DNA from: Telmatactis stephensoni | Taxonomy: Eukaryota > Cnidaria > Anthozoa > Actiniaria > Isophelliidae | Length of the DNA stretch: 64,000 nucleotides | Reading direction: 5' to 3' | Assembly (NCBI GenBank): GCA_029948255.1 | Contig: JALIZF010001589.1 | Location: 248,001 to 312,000 of the forward strand | Part shown: positions 36,301 to 48,700 of the stretch, in pieces | How positions within the stretch are numbered: position 1 is the stretch's first letter | Layout of the letters: the number at the start of each line of letters is the position of its first letter | Made by a program: the position numbers and the translations under genes | The notes under the pieces: model-generated | Told to the model about the DNA's origin: nothing | Database searches by the model: none | Seen by the model: only the letters and a program-made list of their open reading frames with translations

Positions 36301-39300
36301 AGAAAATAATCAACAAATAAATAATAAATGAGGTTTAACTAGCACAGTACAGTCCACTGCTGTTTGTAAGTTCCTGACTGAGTATTTTTTCACTGTGAGG
36401 TTTTAGTAAATCTAGTGGCTAATGTGTGCTACAATTCGTGTACTCACACTGAAGTCCTTCCCATGCACTTATCTCCATAAAGCAAGTAATTTTCCTTTAA
36501 TAGGCCATATATATGTACTATACTGCTAACAGGTCACATGACCCCATCTCCCCTAAATCAAGCAGCACCATCAAAATGAACTCCAAAAAATGAAAGAGCA
36601 CCTCGATATTAGTAAAAGTGCCAATTAAGTTTCAGTTTATATATAAGATGATAAAATAATGGCAGTAAATTTAAGATTAGATATTATAATTTTTCTTAAG
36701 ATTCATTCAGAAAAGCATGTTGGATGGCATTCCAAATGAATCTTAAGAAAATATCCCATCTTAAATTTACTGTCATTTCTCCTGTTATATTACATCTTAT
36801 GAGCTGAACCTTTGCACTTTTACTAATATCAAGATGCTCTTTCTATTTCTGGCATTCATTTTGACGGTGCCGCTTGATTAAGGGGAGATAGAGTCACATG
36901 ACCTGTTAGTGCACATGGCCTAGCTATTGCTGGGGTAAAGTTGTGATAGGAATGAACCAAATGAAATGGGTACCTTTGCCTCCTGGCTGTGGTCAGAACT
37001 TTTATTACTTTAAGTTACTTAAGAAACATGTTGACAAGGCTGAGTATTATATTCCTTCAGAGACTAAATTGTAAAAGACCTTACCCAACCTATGTGTTTA
37101 TTTACAGACTAAAGTCAGTGACGTTTGATAAACAAGGCTTCACTATTGAAGTCTCCAAGACTCTTGCAGTAGGTGATGTGTCTATACGTGTGTTGTTAAC
37201 TGCCTATGATCATCTAAGCCCTTTGGCAAAGTCATTTTATCCAAAACAAAAGAAAGTTCCTGAGGTTGTGGTAGAGGTTATTCAAGAAAATGAAGAGGAG
37301 AAGAAAGAGGTTGGTATGAATTTTGTACCTTACACTTCCATCTATCAATGCCAAACATTTTTCAACATTTCCCCAGTCCCTGTGTTTTCCCTCCCTCCCT
37401 CCCTCCCTCCCTCCCTCCCTCCCTCCCTCCCTCCCTCCCTCCCTCCCTCCCTCCCTCCCTCCCTCCCTCCCTCCCTCCCTCCTTCCTTCCTTCCTTTCTT
37501 TCTTTCTTTCTTTCTTTCTTCCTTTCTTTCTTTCTAAGTCTGACATGTTTCTTTCAGGAAGGAGAAGAAGAACCCAAGGAACAAGAGGAAGAACAACAGA
37601 ATACCATGACACCCAAATCTGCTTCAGTTGTCAGTCGTTCCAGTAAAGCCAGCAAAATCAAGGTAAATTAAAGCCTTTTTTAATTGGTAAAGCTTTTATA
37701 AATCCTGTCAATTTTTCAATTTCCCTTCTTGAGTTTTTTGAGTTTTAATTTCTTTAAATCTTTATAATATGAAAATTTTTTAGGGACTTGCTATTTTGCT
37801 CATGCTGAAAGTTTGCTAATAGTTATTTTGAATGGAAGTACAAATTAATGCTGCTGAGTGTTTATTAGGATGAGCACGAAGTCGAAATCCACAGGCTATG
37901 CTTTCTGTACAGTCAATGATCTGTATATTGAGGACTGATTTACACAGCAATCTTTTTATGACAGAGCACCCCTAATTCAGGATATGTCAGCCCATCATTT
38001 TGGTCACAGCACCTGTAATTTTATCATTGCACAAACAGAAATCTTATTACACAGTGGTGCCCTACACAAAATAATTGGTCCACATGTCAAGATTTAGGGA
38101 TGCTGTGCCATAAAACGTTGTTGTGTAAATCAGTGTTGTGTGGTGTAGTGGTAATATTTTTTAATTCTGTCAATGTGTCAGAGTGGGCGTACCGGTAGCA
38201 GTAAAAGTAACAAAAGTCGTAAAACCAGTGCAAAGAGTGTCAAGAGCCAAAGTAGTGAACAAACTTCCCAGAAAGAACCTGCTAAAGAACCTGAAACTGA
38301 AGGTCAGTTAGGAATTGAGTACTCTTAAATCTTAAAAGTCAGGGAATTTTGTAGTCTGCCTCACATAAAAAAAAACCCCACTCATTTAGTCCCTCCCGCA
38401 TTAAACAGTGACACAAATCGTGTTCTAATTTCTTTCTGATTTTGAAAAGAAGCTTGATTGGCTAAAATATTGCTGCTTGCCATTGGATGTTTCCCAGTTG
38501 CTCCCGCCATGTTGCTGCAAAAGAACATCCAAATGTGTAAGAATGACCTTCAGGATTCAGCCAATCACAAGTGTCTTCAAAACCAGAGAGACTGTTGGTT
38601 CAGTTCTGATGATTCATAGACCACTTTCATAATTCAGTTTTTTCAAGTAGAGAAAATGAGGGCCTTGTACAAGAAATTATCAATGCTATGTGAGAAATTA
38701 CTTCAAGACAAATATTTTCAGAAAATTTTATCACTTTTGGTTCAATATCAAAAAAGTTATGTGCTGTCAAAAATAGAGAGTTTTGTATGTAATTTTGACC
38801 AAAAGCCTTGGTAGCCTCGTTTTGGTGCATTTTCAGAATTTTAAATCCCCATATCTTGTCAAGGATTTAATGTTTTGTTTTGAAAATTGCACAAATTATC
38901 AAAATCAACAATCTTAATAATTTCAAATTGATACAGTTCCAGAAATAGTAATTTTTCACTATTTATGCTAATTAGCAGCGGCCATTATGAAAGTCGTGTA
39001 TGTCTCTGTTATAATGTAGACCGACTAGAAAATGAGAATTTTTCTGGATGTGACACAGGCTAGGAATTTTGCTAAAATAGTTATTTGATCTTCCCAACCC
39101 AGCAAACAACAAACTGGATTTTCTTCTTGTCCTTCTGCTAGCTGATGTTTGTTGAGAATTTTTGAAAAAAATGTGCTCACTTGCATTGTGTGGAGTGGTG
39201 TTCAAATGAGACGAGCAAGCTGCAAGTGCGCTGACTTGCGCCACCTTGCGATCTCATTTGATCAGGGCGTTAGGCTAGTTTTAGTAACAAGAAGTTGATA

Positions 39301-42300
39301 CCATGCCATATCATACATGTGCGCAAGGGGCTGAAACAATTGAAATTGATTTTTACGCACGTGTGGATACATATGGCAGGAATTTCAAATGTTTTTATGG
39401 AGATCACAGCATAGACACGGTCACGATACTGTGCGGTCTGTTTCACCCTCATACAAAATCTGCTCTATAGACGACTTTCAAAAATGGTGGGCTCATTGTT
39501 CACGATAACGAGGCCAGAAAGGCCTCCAAAATCAACATCGCATCAAATGATTCTTAATAATTATATAAAAATTATCCTGTAAAATGCACATAAAATAGGT
39601 ATTTTAAAAGGAAAAGGAACACATCGTCTTTGATAGCAATAGAAGTGTCGCCACGCTTATTTTCTGGTAACAAGGCCTTTGTGGCCTCGTTCTCATGTAC
39701 TAGGCTGCCATTTTTGAAAGTCATCCACATAATGGTGAATTATGTCACTTTAGAACCCCCTGCTGATGACACAGCTACTAAAACCGAGCAGTCAGGTGAT
39801 GATATCCCTCCTGACATATCCAACCTTGAAGCGGAACTTGACGAGGAAGATGAAGATGAAGATGATGACGATGTTGTGGATCTCAGAGCTTTTGCTGTAG
39901 TTGGGCCTATCATGTTTTTAGAATTACTTGAGCTTCCCCCTCAACCTAAACATGTCAAGGACTGGACAATACAACAGAGTGAGTATACGTCCAATAGGAT
40001 GCACATGAGGTTTCACATAGTTTTTCGTTGTTGTAGTTGTTTTTTTGTTTTTGTTTTTTGTGGTCTGTGAATGAAAGAAATCATGATCAGTAAATAAAAA
40101 AAGCCAGGGTAAAAGCCAGGATAACACCACCCCTTCCATCGAAATTGAGTATTGTGGAACCTCCCCATATAGACATCTCTATAAATTATACAAACACTAC
40201 ATACATACATACATACATATTTTATTTGGTGACGCAGGTTAAAAGTCAGGCAGCCGTAGCTGATGTGTACCTGCCTATTACTAAATTAAAAAAGTTAATT
40301 ACAATAATTAAGAAAATTTTACAATGACAATTAAAATATCTATATATAAATTTACAATCACTAAATTTCTCCGGTAGAAATAATACATAGGTCTATAGTA
40401 TATATATATTAGATTAAATTCAAATATAAACAATCATAAAATCTTATAGATTAGTGTGCTGAGAAAATGGGATGTGTTCTGATTGATAACCAGCTGTTTC
40501 TTTAGCTAGGTACACAACCAAACACACACATATATATACACAGAGGATTAAGAGATTCAGCGATTTCAAACTACGGACATGCCTCAATGTCGCTAAATAT
40601 CCCAATGCTGTAATATCTAATCCAAAAAATATAGTAAAGAAATAAATATTAGATATTATACTAAGATATTATTTAGTATATCCAATCCTTATATTTAATA
40701 ATATTGAAAGCATTCATCCTTATTCAAAATAGATGAGCTTTCTTTCTCAAAGGTAAAGTTATTAATGTCCTTATGAATATATTTTAATTGGCCTTTAAAT
40801 GTGTTGATGTTCTCATAGTTTTTAACTCGATTTGGCATAGCATTCCATAACAATGTTCCTCTATGCTTAAAGGAGAGTCTTGCAATTTCTTTGTTGGGTC
40901 TTTCAATCTCAAACTGCTTACTTCTTCTGGTCTCATACTTTGTCTTTTTTTCATTGTAAACAAGTCTTGGAACTGTGCTGGAGCTGTTTGATAATACACG
41001 TGATGAATGTGTTTCAGGTAGATATACGAAAGTGGATGCCAATTCGCCCGTTTAAAAATTTTGATGTTATCAGTTGTACTAGGTATTCTGTGAATATATC
41101 TGGCTGCTTTAGCATGAATTTCTTCTAATTTGTTAAAAAGTGATGTAGAACAACCACCCCAGACAGAGATACAGTACGTAATTCCTGGTAAAATTGTTTT
41201 AAAAGCAATCTCTTCAAGTGTCCTAGATGGCAGGCGAGACATTCTTTTCAGAGCTCCAAGTTTCTTTCAATAACTCTTACATAAGTTATCAATGTGGCAC
41301 GACCAAGACAGTTTACTATCAATCTCGACACCCAGGCAACGCGTTGACGTGACAAATTTCATACTATTGGAGTTGTAACTAAGTTCTTGCAGTGGGCCAA
41401 TAAACGATGATGTTGAAATTAACATGGCTTCACTCTTACCTAAGTGGATCGAGAGCCTGCTTCTTTTCGACCACTTACAAATTTGTTTAAGAACAGAGTT
41501 CAACAACAAGATGACTGTGTCCACGTTATCACCAATGCAATAGGCAGTTGTGTCGTCTGTTTACAAATCATTCACATAGATGGAATACAGCCTTGCCCCA
41601 ATAATGAGCCTTGAGGAACGCCGTAACGAATATTTTTGATTGTTGATTTTGAGCCATTAACTACAGTGTATTGTGATCTATTATTGAGGTAATCCAGTAG
41701 CCAGCTGTAGGAGTTACCCATTATTCCTGCTGCTTGGAACTTATGTGGAAGAACTTATGTAATCGATGAAGATTACTCCGATGACTTTATTATTATCCAA
41801 AGCCGCCCTCCATCTTTCAGTCATAGACAGCAGAAAGGTCTCCGTTGATCTACCCTTTCTGAATCCCCATTGATTGTCACTGTATATATTGTGCGTCTGT
41901 AGGTGGTTGTCAAGTATGGAGCAGAATTGGCTATCTAATAATATTCCAGGAAGACTGAACATGGAAAGTGACGATAATTGGCAGGATCCAATGAGTTTCC
42001 TTTCTTGAAGATGGCTGAGACACGAGCTAGCTTCCACATTGTTGGAAGCCTTGAGGATTCAAAGCTTTACGAAAGACTATGTCGAGCCCATTAATCAGGG
42101 AACCTTCAGCTGCAATGAGGTCTTTAGAATGGATTTCATCAGGACCAGCTGCTTTCCCAGGTTTTATTTTGCTCAAGGCAGAAGCTATCATCTCTGTGTC
42201 TGATAATGGATAATAATTGTTGGTGTGACTCTATGGAAGAGCATTACTGGGCTGTCTTCATTATCAGAATAGACATTTTCAGCCAGAACACTTTCCGATG

Positions 42301-45300
42301 TTGCCAAACATAGTCATTGATCAATTCAGCTTTTTCAATATTACTTGTGGTGATTTCCTGTGAAGAGTGCTGCTGTTGCAGTGGCCCAATTCTTTTGTGT
42401 TTATTATAATTCTTATTCTGTATCTTGTTCACTAAATTCCAGAAATCACTTGGATTTTTGTCGTTTTTAAACTGTTTATGCCAATATGCTGTGTCTGCCT
42501 CACGTAGCATCTTGGTTACTTTGCTTCTTGACTTTTTATACTCCTCCCAGATGTTTGAGGTTTTGGATGTCCCATCACATTTTTTGAGAATCTTATATCT
42601 TCTGTTCATTTAATTTCACTAGTCATCCATGGAAGGCTTTCTTTCCTTTCTTTAGCCATACGAGTGTATATGTGAGCGTTGAGAATATCTTTGAAGAGCA
42701 AATCCCAAGCGCTGGTGACGTTTGTCCGGGTCATCGAAGGTGGAGATAACCACCAAGGCGATTTTTGTAATTCCCTTTGGAACGACTGCTTGTCAAAGTT
42801 CTTGTAATTTCTCACCTTTTTGATTGAGAAGCCAGGATTTTTGGCCTTTAGTTTTAATGTCACATAGATGAGTTTGTGGTCAGCAATACAGAGGTCTAAG
42901 ACACCCGAAGTCATGACTTTGGATGGATTGTTTACAATGATGAGGTCGATGATTGATTTTGTTGTTTGAGTGACTCTGGTTGGTTTCTTAATTAAATTTT
43001 TGCATCCATGGGATTGTAGGATCCTAAGTAACTTCTTTCCAGTGGGTTTAGCTGCCTCATTTCTATTTACCTTGATTAAGTCAGAATTGAAGTCACCAAC
43101 TATGACAAGGTTTTTCCTTGTTGGTTGTATTCTGTCTAGCTTCTCTTCAAACTTATTGAAGAAGGAGAGGTCATCAGGAGGTCGATAAGCACATCCAATC
43201 AATAGCCTCTGTGAATTCAGTAAGAGGTCAGCCCAAATTGCTTCAATATCGTCGGAAATATATTTATTCATTACGTTGACCTCAGATTTTCTTTAAAATA
43301 AATAACGCATCCACCCCAAGGGGAACCATTGGGTCTGTCTTTACGGATAACTTTATAACCATCGATTGAGATTTCGTTTTCAGCGATGTCAGCGTTTAGA
43401 TGCGTTTCAGTAATCGCCAGGAAGTCAACTGGTGTATTATATAACAGCACTTTGATTTCGATGAGATGGTTGACCAGACCACGGATGTTTATATGTGCGA
43501 CAGAGATGTCCTTTGATCTGATGCGGGTTGTCAGTGGAGTCAATGCTTCAAACCAACCAAGACATTTGTCTTTCGTTGAGGATGTCGTGCGGCAAGGACC
43601 AGGATTTGAAGCAATATCTCCGCTCAAAACATGCCGTTGAAGTTGGAAATTAGCAGTAGAATTGGGATAATAGCTGCATTTAGTGGCGAAGAACTTCTTC
43701 TTTCGAGGTTTCACAATAAGTCTTGCATCTCGTGTTGACAAGTAAAGCGTTTGGAAGTATCGTATTTTTGGCACTAAATACGTGTCAGGCCAAACCTCTA
43801 GGTCCACGATGTGATTATCAACTAGGTAAGTTGAATTCAGTACAATGGAAATCAATATCAGGCCGATAACGAGCGAAAATGAGCTCGAGTGACTACGAGC
43901 TAAAATTTGTGCCGCCATCTTGGACACAGGCAGCCCAAGACTGCCATTATTACAGACAGATCTATAGACCCGGCAAAATCTCCATACATTGAAAAACCTC
44001 TATAATACCGCCAGGACTCAGTCCCAGATATCACAAAATTCATACAAAATAGTTCTACCTCTATTTTAGACAGCGCACAATTTATGGTGATTTCTTTTAT
44101 GATGAAATAATTTCCTGTTTGTGACAAAAAGGAAAGAAAAGGAAGACTTTCATTTCCAGAACAGTACAAGAGAGCAGTAATGCAAAATTTGCACAGTACT
44201 AAACCCAGCATAGGTCAGTTAATCAAGCAAGCAAATCTGCAAACAGATGATTTAAAATATTAATGTCTTTCGAACACAAAACACTAAGAAACTTCAAAAT
44301 GATTTCATAAGCTTGACCTTTAAAATTTGTTCACCTCTATAATTAATGTTGAGAGACACTTTTCTCCAGTCCTTCATTGTCTGTAATAGAGAAGATCCTG
44401 TGTACCTCCAGATGACAATTATTTTGACCTCAACATCTCTAACTGATGTGTTTCTTAATGTGATTTTAGTTGTGTCACCTGATCTCAAACGTTTACCATA
44501 TCAAACACAGTCCAATACAGCACCAGGTTCTGCATCAAGTAATGGCCCACACCCCACATCAGCATCTCATACCAATGTCCAGGCTTCCAATCCACCACTT
44601 GTTATCAATCTAAGGTATAGTTATGGTGCTAGAATAATAGAGAACTACTGAATGATTACTTTAGTCGATGTGTCCCTGAAATCATTATTCAAGGCTATTT
44701 ATAATGTGTTCATGCAGATGCTAGAGTTAACCTACCTGACAGGTGTCATGAAAACGGCCTCTCTTATCACATAGTCGTAGATTAAAAGTAGATTTAGGGG
44801 AGGGGTGCAGGGGGTGTACACCCTCTCCTGGGACGACTTAGGGCACATTTTTCTCAACACTCTTCCAAAATATCGTCTGGATCCTTTAGAAGGTTTTAAG
44901 TTTCTATAACGCTGCACCCCCTTGTGAAGATTAATCATGGATCTGCCACTGCTCACTCTACATCATATCACTATGTTGCTCAGTCTAGACCATTTATAAT
45001 AAATTTATGTGATTTATGCATCTGTTGCTAGGTTACCCGGTAATGTAGTTTACTTCGAACAGCCACAGCTTGCCTGGTGGGAGCCAACCAAGAACCAGTG
45101 GAGACTTGATGGACTTGCAGATATTAAATACAGTGAAGGTACACATTACATTAAATTGACTTAGTACCCTTTTTTATGAAGTGTCACCAAATATGTGCCA
45201 CGAAATAATGAAACTATAGTAACATACTTCGTATTGCTGGGTTTCATCCATTCCTTCGGGAATCAAAAGACAATGAAGCGGTAGTCATGTTGGATGAACA

Positions 45301-45675
45301 AACAAGAGACGCTAATGAGAAATCTTTTGTTGAAGTTCATCCAAGATGGCTGTCGTGACGTCACATGCAACCCAGCAATGGGTTTTCTCTTTCTATTAAA
45401 TGATGGCATTGATACTTTCAGATGAGAGAGCAATGTCCTTCAAGACAGTGGGTTTTGGTCCCATAGCAACAACACAGGTAACAACTAATTGACCCTATGA
45501 CGCATTGTTTTGCCACTGCATAAAGCAATTCTTCCAAGACCAGTATTATGGTACTATATGTAGGACATGGAGTTGCCTAATATTTGTGTTTGGCAGAGTG
45601 CACATGTCTGTAAAATAAAAGGAGATTCCCTTGATGGGGCTCAGCTAACCACTGAAATCTCTAGCACCTTTCACT

Positions 45676-45728
<53 letters not shown>

Positions 45729-48700
45729 ACTGGGAATAAAAACACTATTTTGATGGTACTGTCTAATTTTTCAGGATTTATACCTAAATATGCCATTCCA
45801 GTCATGGGAAATAAGGCCACACAAGACCAACAGTTGTGTGTTTACACTTATTGCTGCAATAATTGAAATGGAAATAGAAATCAAGGTAATTGTAAATATG
45901 ATAAATAAGGTAATATGAGTGATTCACATGAATAGGAGCATCCAACTTACTTAACAGGTCTTCAAAGGGGCGTCCCTAACGCGTTATTTTTAGAACACAT
46001 TCCTGCCAACCGTTACCATGGTGATAAAAAGATAATGGACTTCAGATTGCATTAGTTCTACTGTATTTTGGGTCTGCAAAACTAATGAACTGGCCCCAGT
46101 CACACGAAGGGGGCTATCAGCTTGATAAATCCTTATCGATCCAGCGAATAAAATGATGGCATTTTCCAATAAATTAATCCACTGAATAATGATTTATCCA
46201 GCGGTAGCGCTATCCCCACTTCATGCAAATGGGCCAGAATAGCCTATTTTAGCATGCCTCGATGTTTACAAATTAAATCCTTTTGAGAAAAAAAATCAAA
46301 TCCTTTGTTGAAGGCCCTATTTTTATATTCTGAATTGGATGATAGTCCATTATTGGTCCGTCGAGTTATCTGTCTACAAAACACGTTGTTTGTACAGCTA
46401 TAAAACCTGTTTTTATTCCATAGGATGACCAATGTTGTCTTGCACAACCAGATGACATCGAGGAGTTGACACACCTTATTGGACAATGGATGAAACCTAA
46501 AGAATTAATGGAGGTATCCAGTGCAGTACTGTCATTAGTTTATCCATCCATCCATTCATCCTTACACCATTCTTTCATTCATTCATTCTTTCATTCATTT
46601 GACCCGTTTATTCCTTTGTTTCCTCTTGCATGCATGGAAATTTTGTGAATTTTACTTCCTGTAAATGGGAAACAATATAGATACATTAATGTCCATAATA
46701 CTGCTACACCGTAATCACTTTACTTTGGCTTTTAGCTCAGAACTAATCCATCGCAGTTTCTGATTGCTACACTGATTTTCTTACATAACCATGACCATGT
46801 GTAAATAAACAAGAAGCCTATCACCATAGTTTACTGAATTATGCGTTCGTGTCTACTGTGCAGGCATTACGAGGTGCTGGAGTTAACGTATTTCCCGCTG
46901 AAGATGCTGAAAAGTATGTCAGTATCAATAAAAAGGTTTGTATAGATGATTGGGTTTTCATAATTTTCTCACTCTTGCTAAATCTTTGTTGAACGCTTTT
47001 GAATGTATAATTTCAATAAAATCATCGTTGAAAGGTGGTCATTGTAGAGAGGTGGCCATTGTACAGAGGTGGTCATTGTACATAGGTGTTTGTTGTAAAG
47101 AGGTGGTCATTGTACAGAGGTGGTCATTGTACATAGGTGTTTGTTGTAAAGAAGTGGTCATTGTACAGAGGTGGTCATTGTACAGAGGTGGTCATTGTAC
47201 AGAGGTGGTCATTGTACATAGGTGTTTGTTGTAAAGAGGTGGTCATTGTACAGAGGTGGTCATTGTACAGAGGTGGTCATTGTACAGAGGTGGTCATTGA
47301 ACAAAGGTGGTCATTGTAGAGAGGTGTTGAGAGATGGCCTGGGGTTTAAAGAAGTAAAAAAAAAAACCTCTTCTTTTGTTAAGGATGAGAAGCTAGAAAA
47401 AGAGACCTACCGAGAGATTGCCCTTACAGCATCAGCCTATGCTTACAGCTGGAGTAAATGGAATGCAGAATCAGGTGTTGATAAAATTGTTTTACAAACA
47501 GCTGAACAGTTACAAGATGAGCTACTTCTAGAGGTTAGTCATATCTTAAACACGGTAGCATGAGTTAACCGTAGGGTTTTCTCCCACCCCTCCCTAGCGG
47601 GATACTAAGGCATAGGATGGACGGAAGATGTGAATGAAGCTAAAATGACTTGTGTGGTTTGTCCTTTCTCTATCTAGTAATACACTCTCCCTGAGGGCCG
47701 CCATGATTAACGTTGAGGTTGTATGATTCCCTCATTAAATGAATACCACTTATTAGACATTTTCTTGTGTATTACGGGCTGATATTTTACGAGTCGCGTA
47801 TGTATTTTGCCGAGCCTTTAGGCGTTTGGTCCTCAAACGATACCTTATTTGATAAATTTACGTCACAATTGTTAAAATTATTATACAATTGTGACGTAAA
47901 TTTACCAAATAAGGTATCGTTTGAGGGCCAATATGGGACGGCAATACCCTCTAGAAATCCGGTTTGCGTATTCGGCCCTGCGTGACGTCAAGGCTTCAAA
48001 CCGGTTTGTTTTCCCCGCTCGCGCGCTGGTTTGCAAAAAGGACTGTTTAGACATCCGGTTTGCGTATTCCAAATGTCCTTTCAGGTAAAAACGTCTGGCA
48101 ATTTGACTGTGTTAATATGTGTTGATTTTAAAAACTTTTTGCCCTGTCACTATTCCAGGAAGACTGGTCGTTGTACCTTTTAACTACCCAAAGCTCATGC
48201 AAACTAAAAATGAAAGAAGAAGATGCAGAGTTTTCTGATAACACAGCTGATAACACTCAGGTAATTATAATATAGATAACATTGCCATACAGGAAAGTGA
48301 ACATGTTTCGTGTCTAGCGTCGACGTCGTATGGCTCACTTGGACTTTGACCAAAACACTCAGAGTCTTTAAATAACTGAGGAGACGGAGGAGGTGCTGCC
48401 TTTGTAATATTGTCTCCAAGTAATTCGACCTCCACATCCTGTTGAATAAGTACGTTGAGCCTTTATTAATAGACCCCATCTCTGTGTACTACAGATTAAC
48501 CCTGGTTAATGGGGAATTTACTGGGGATATAAAACAATCGATATCCACCATTCAACAACAGTAGGGGGATCCTAGTTAGTGTGTTTCTAAGCTAAAATGT
48601 AGCACGATAGAGAGAGGGGGTAAAGTGAGCACCATCGGCCAAAGGTTTATCGCTCGAAAAACTATCAAAATATTTTTATTTTATTTTATTTTTTATTTTA

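Noticed and set aside
37232..37671. Frames rich in LPPS or GGRE repeats
   Set aside because: Translations of the CCCT/CTTT microsatellite; only the flanking DNAI7 exon parts are real.
40880..41128. Plus-strand frame over the LINE
   Set aside because: Shadow of the antisense reverse-transcriptase region.
44732..44956. Minus-strand frame inside DNAI7 intron 13
   Set aside because: Covers a dispersed-repeat-like stretch (GGGTGCAGGGGGTGTACACCC) with no coding support.
47031..47324. CRISPR-like array of short regular repeats
   Set aside because: Units are contiguous with no unique spacers; this is a minisatellite in an animal intron.
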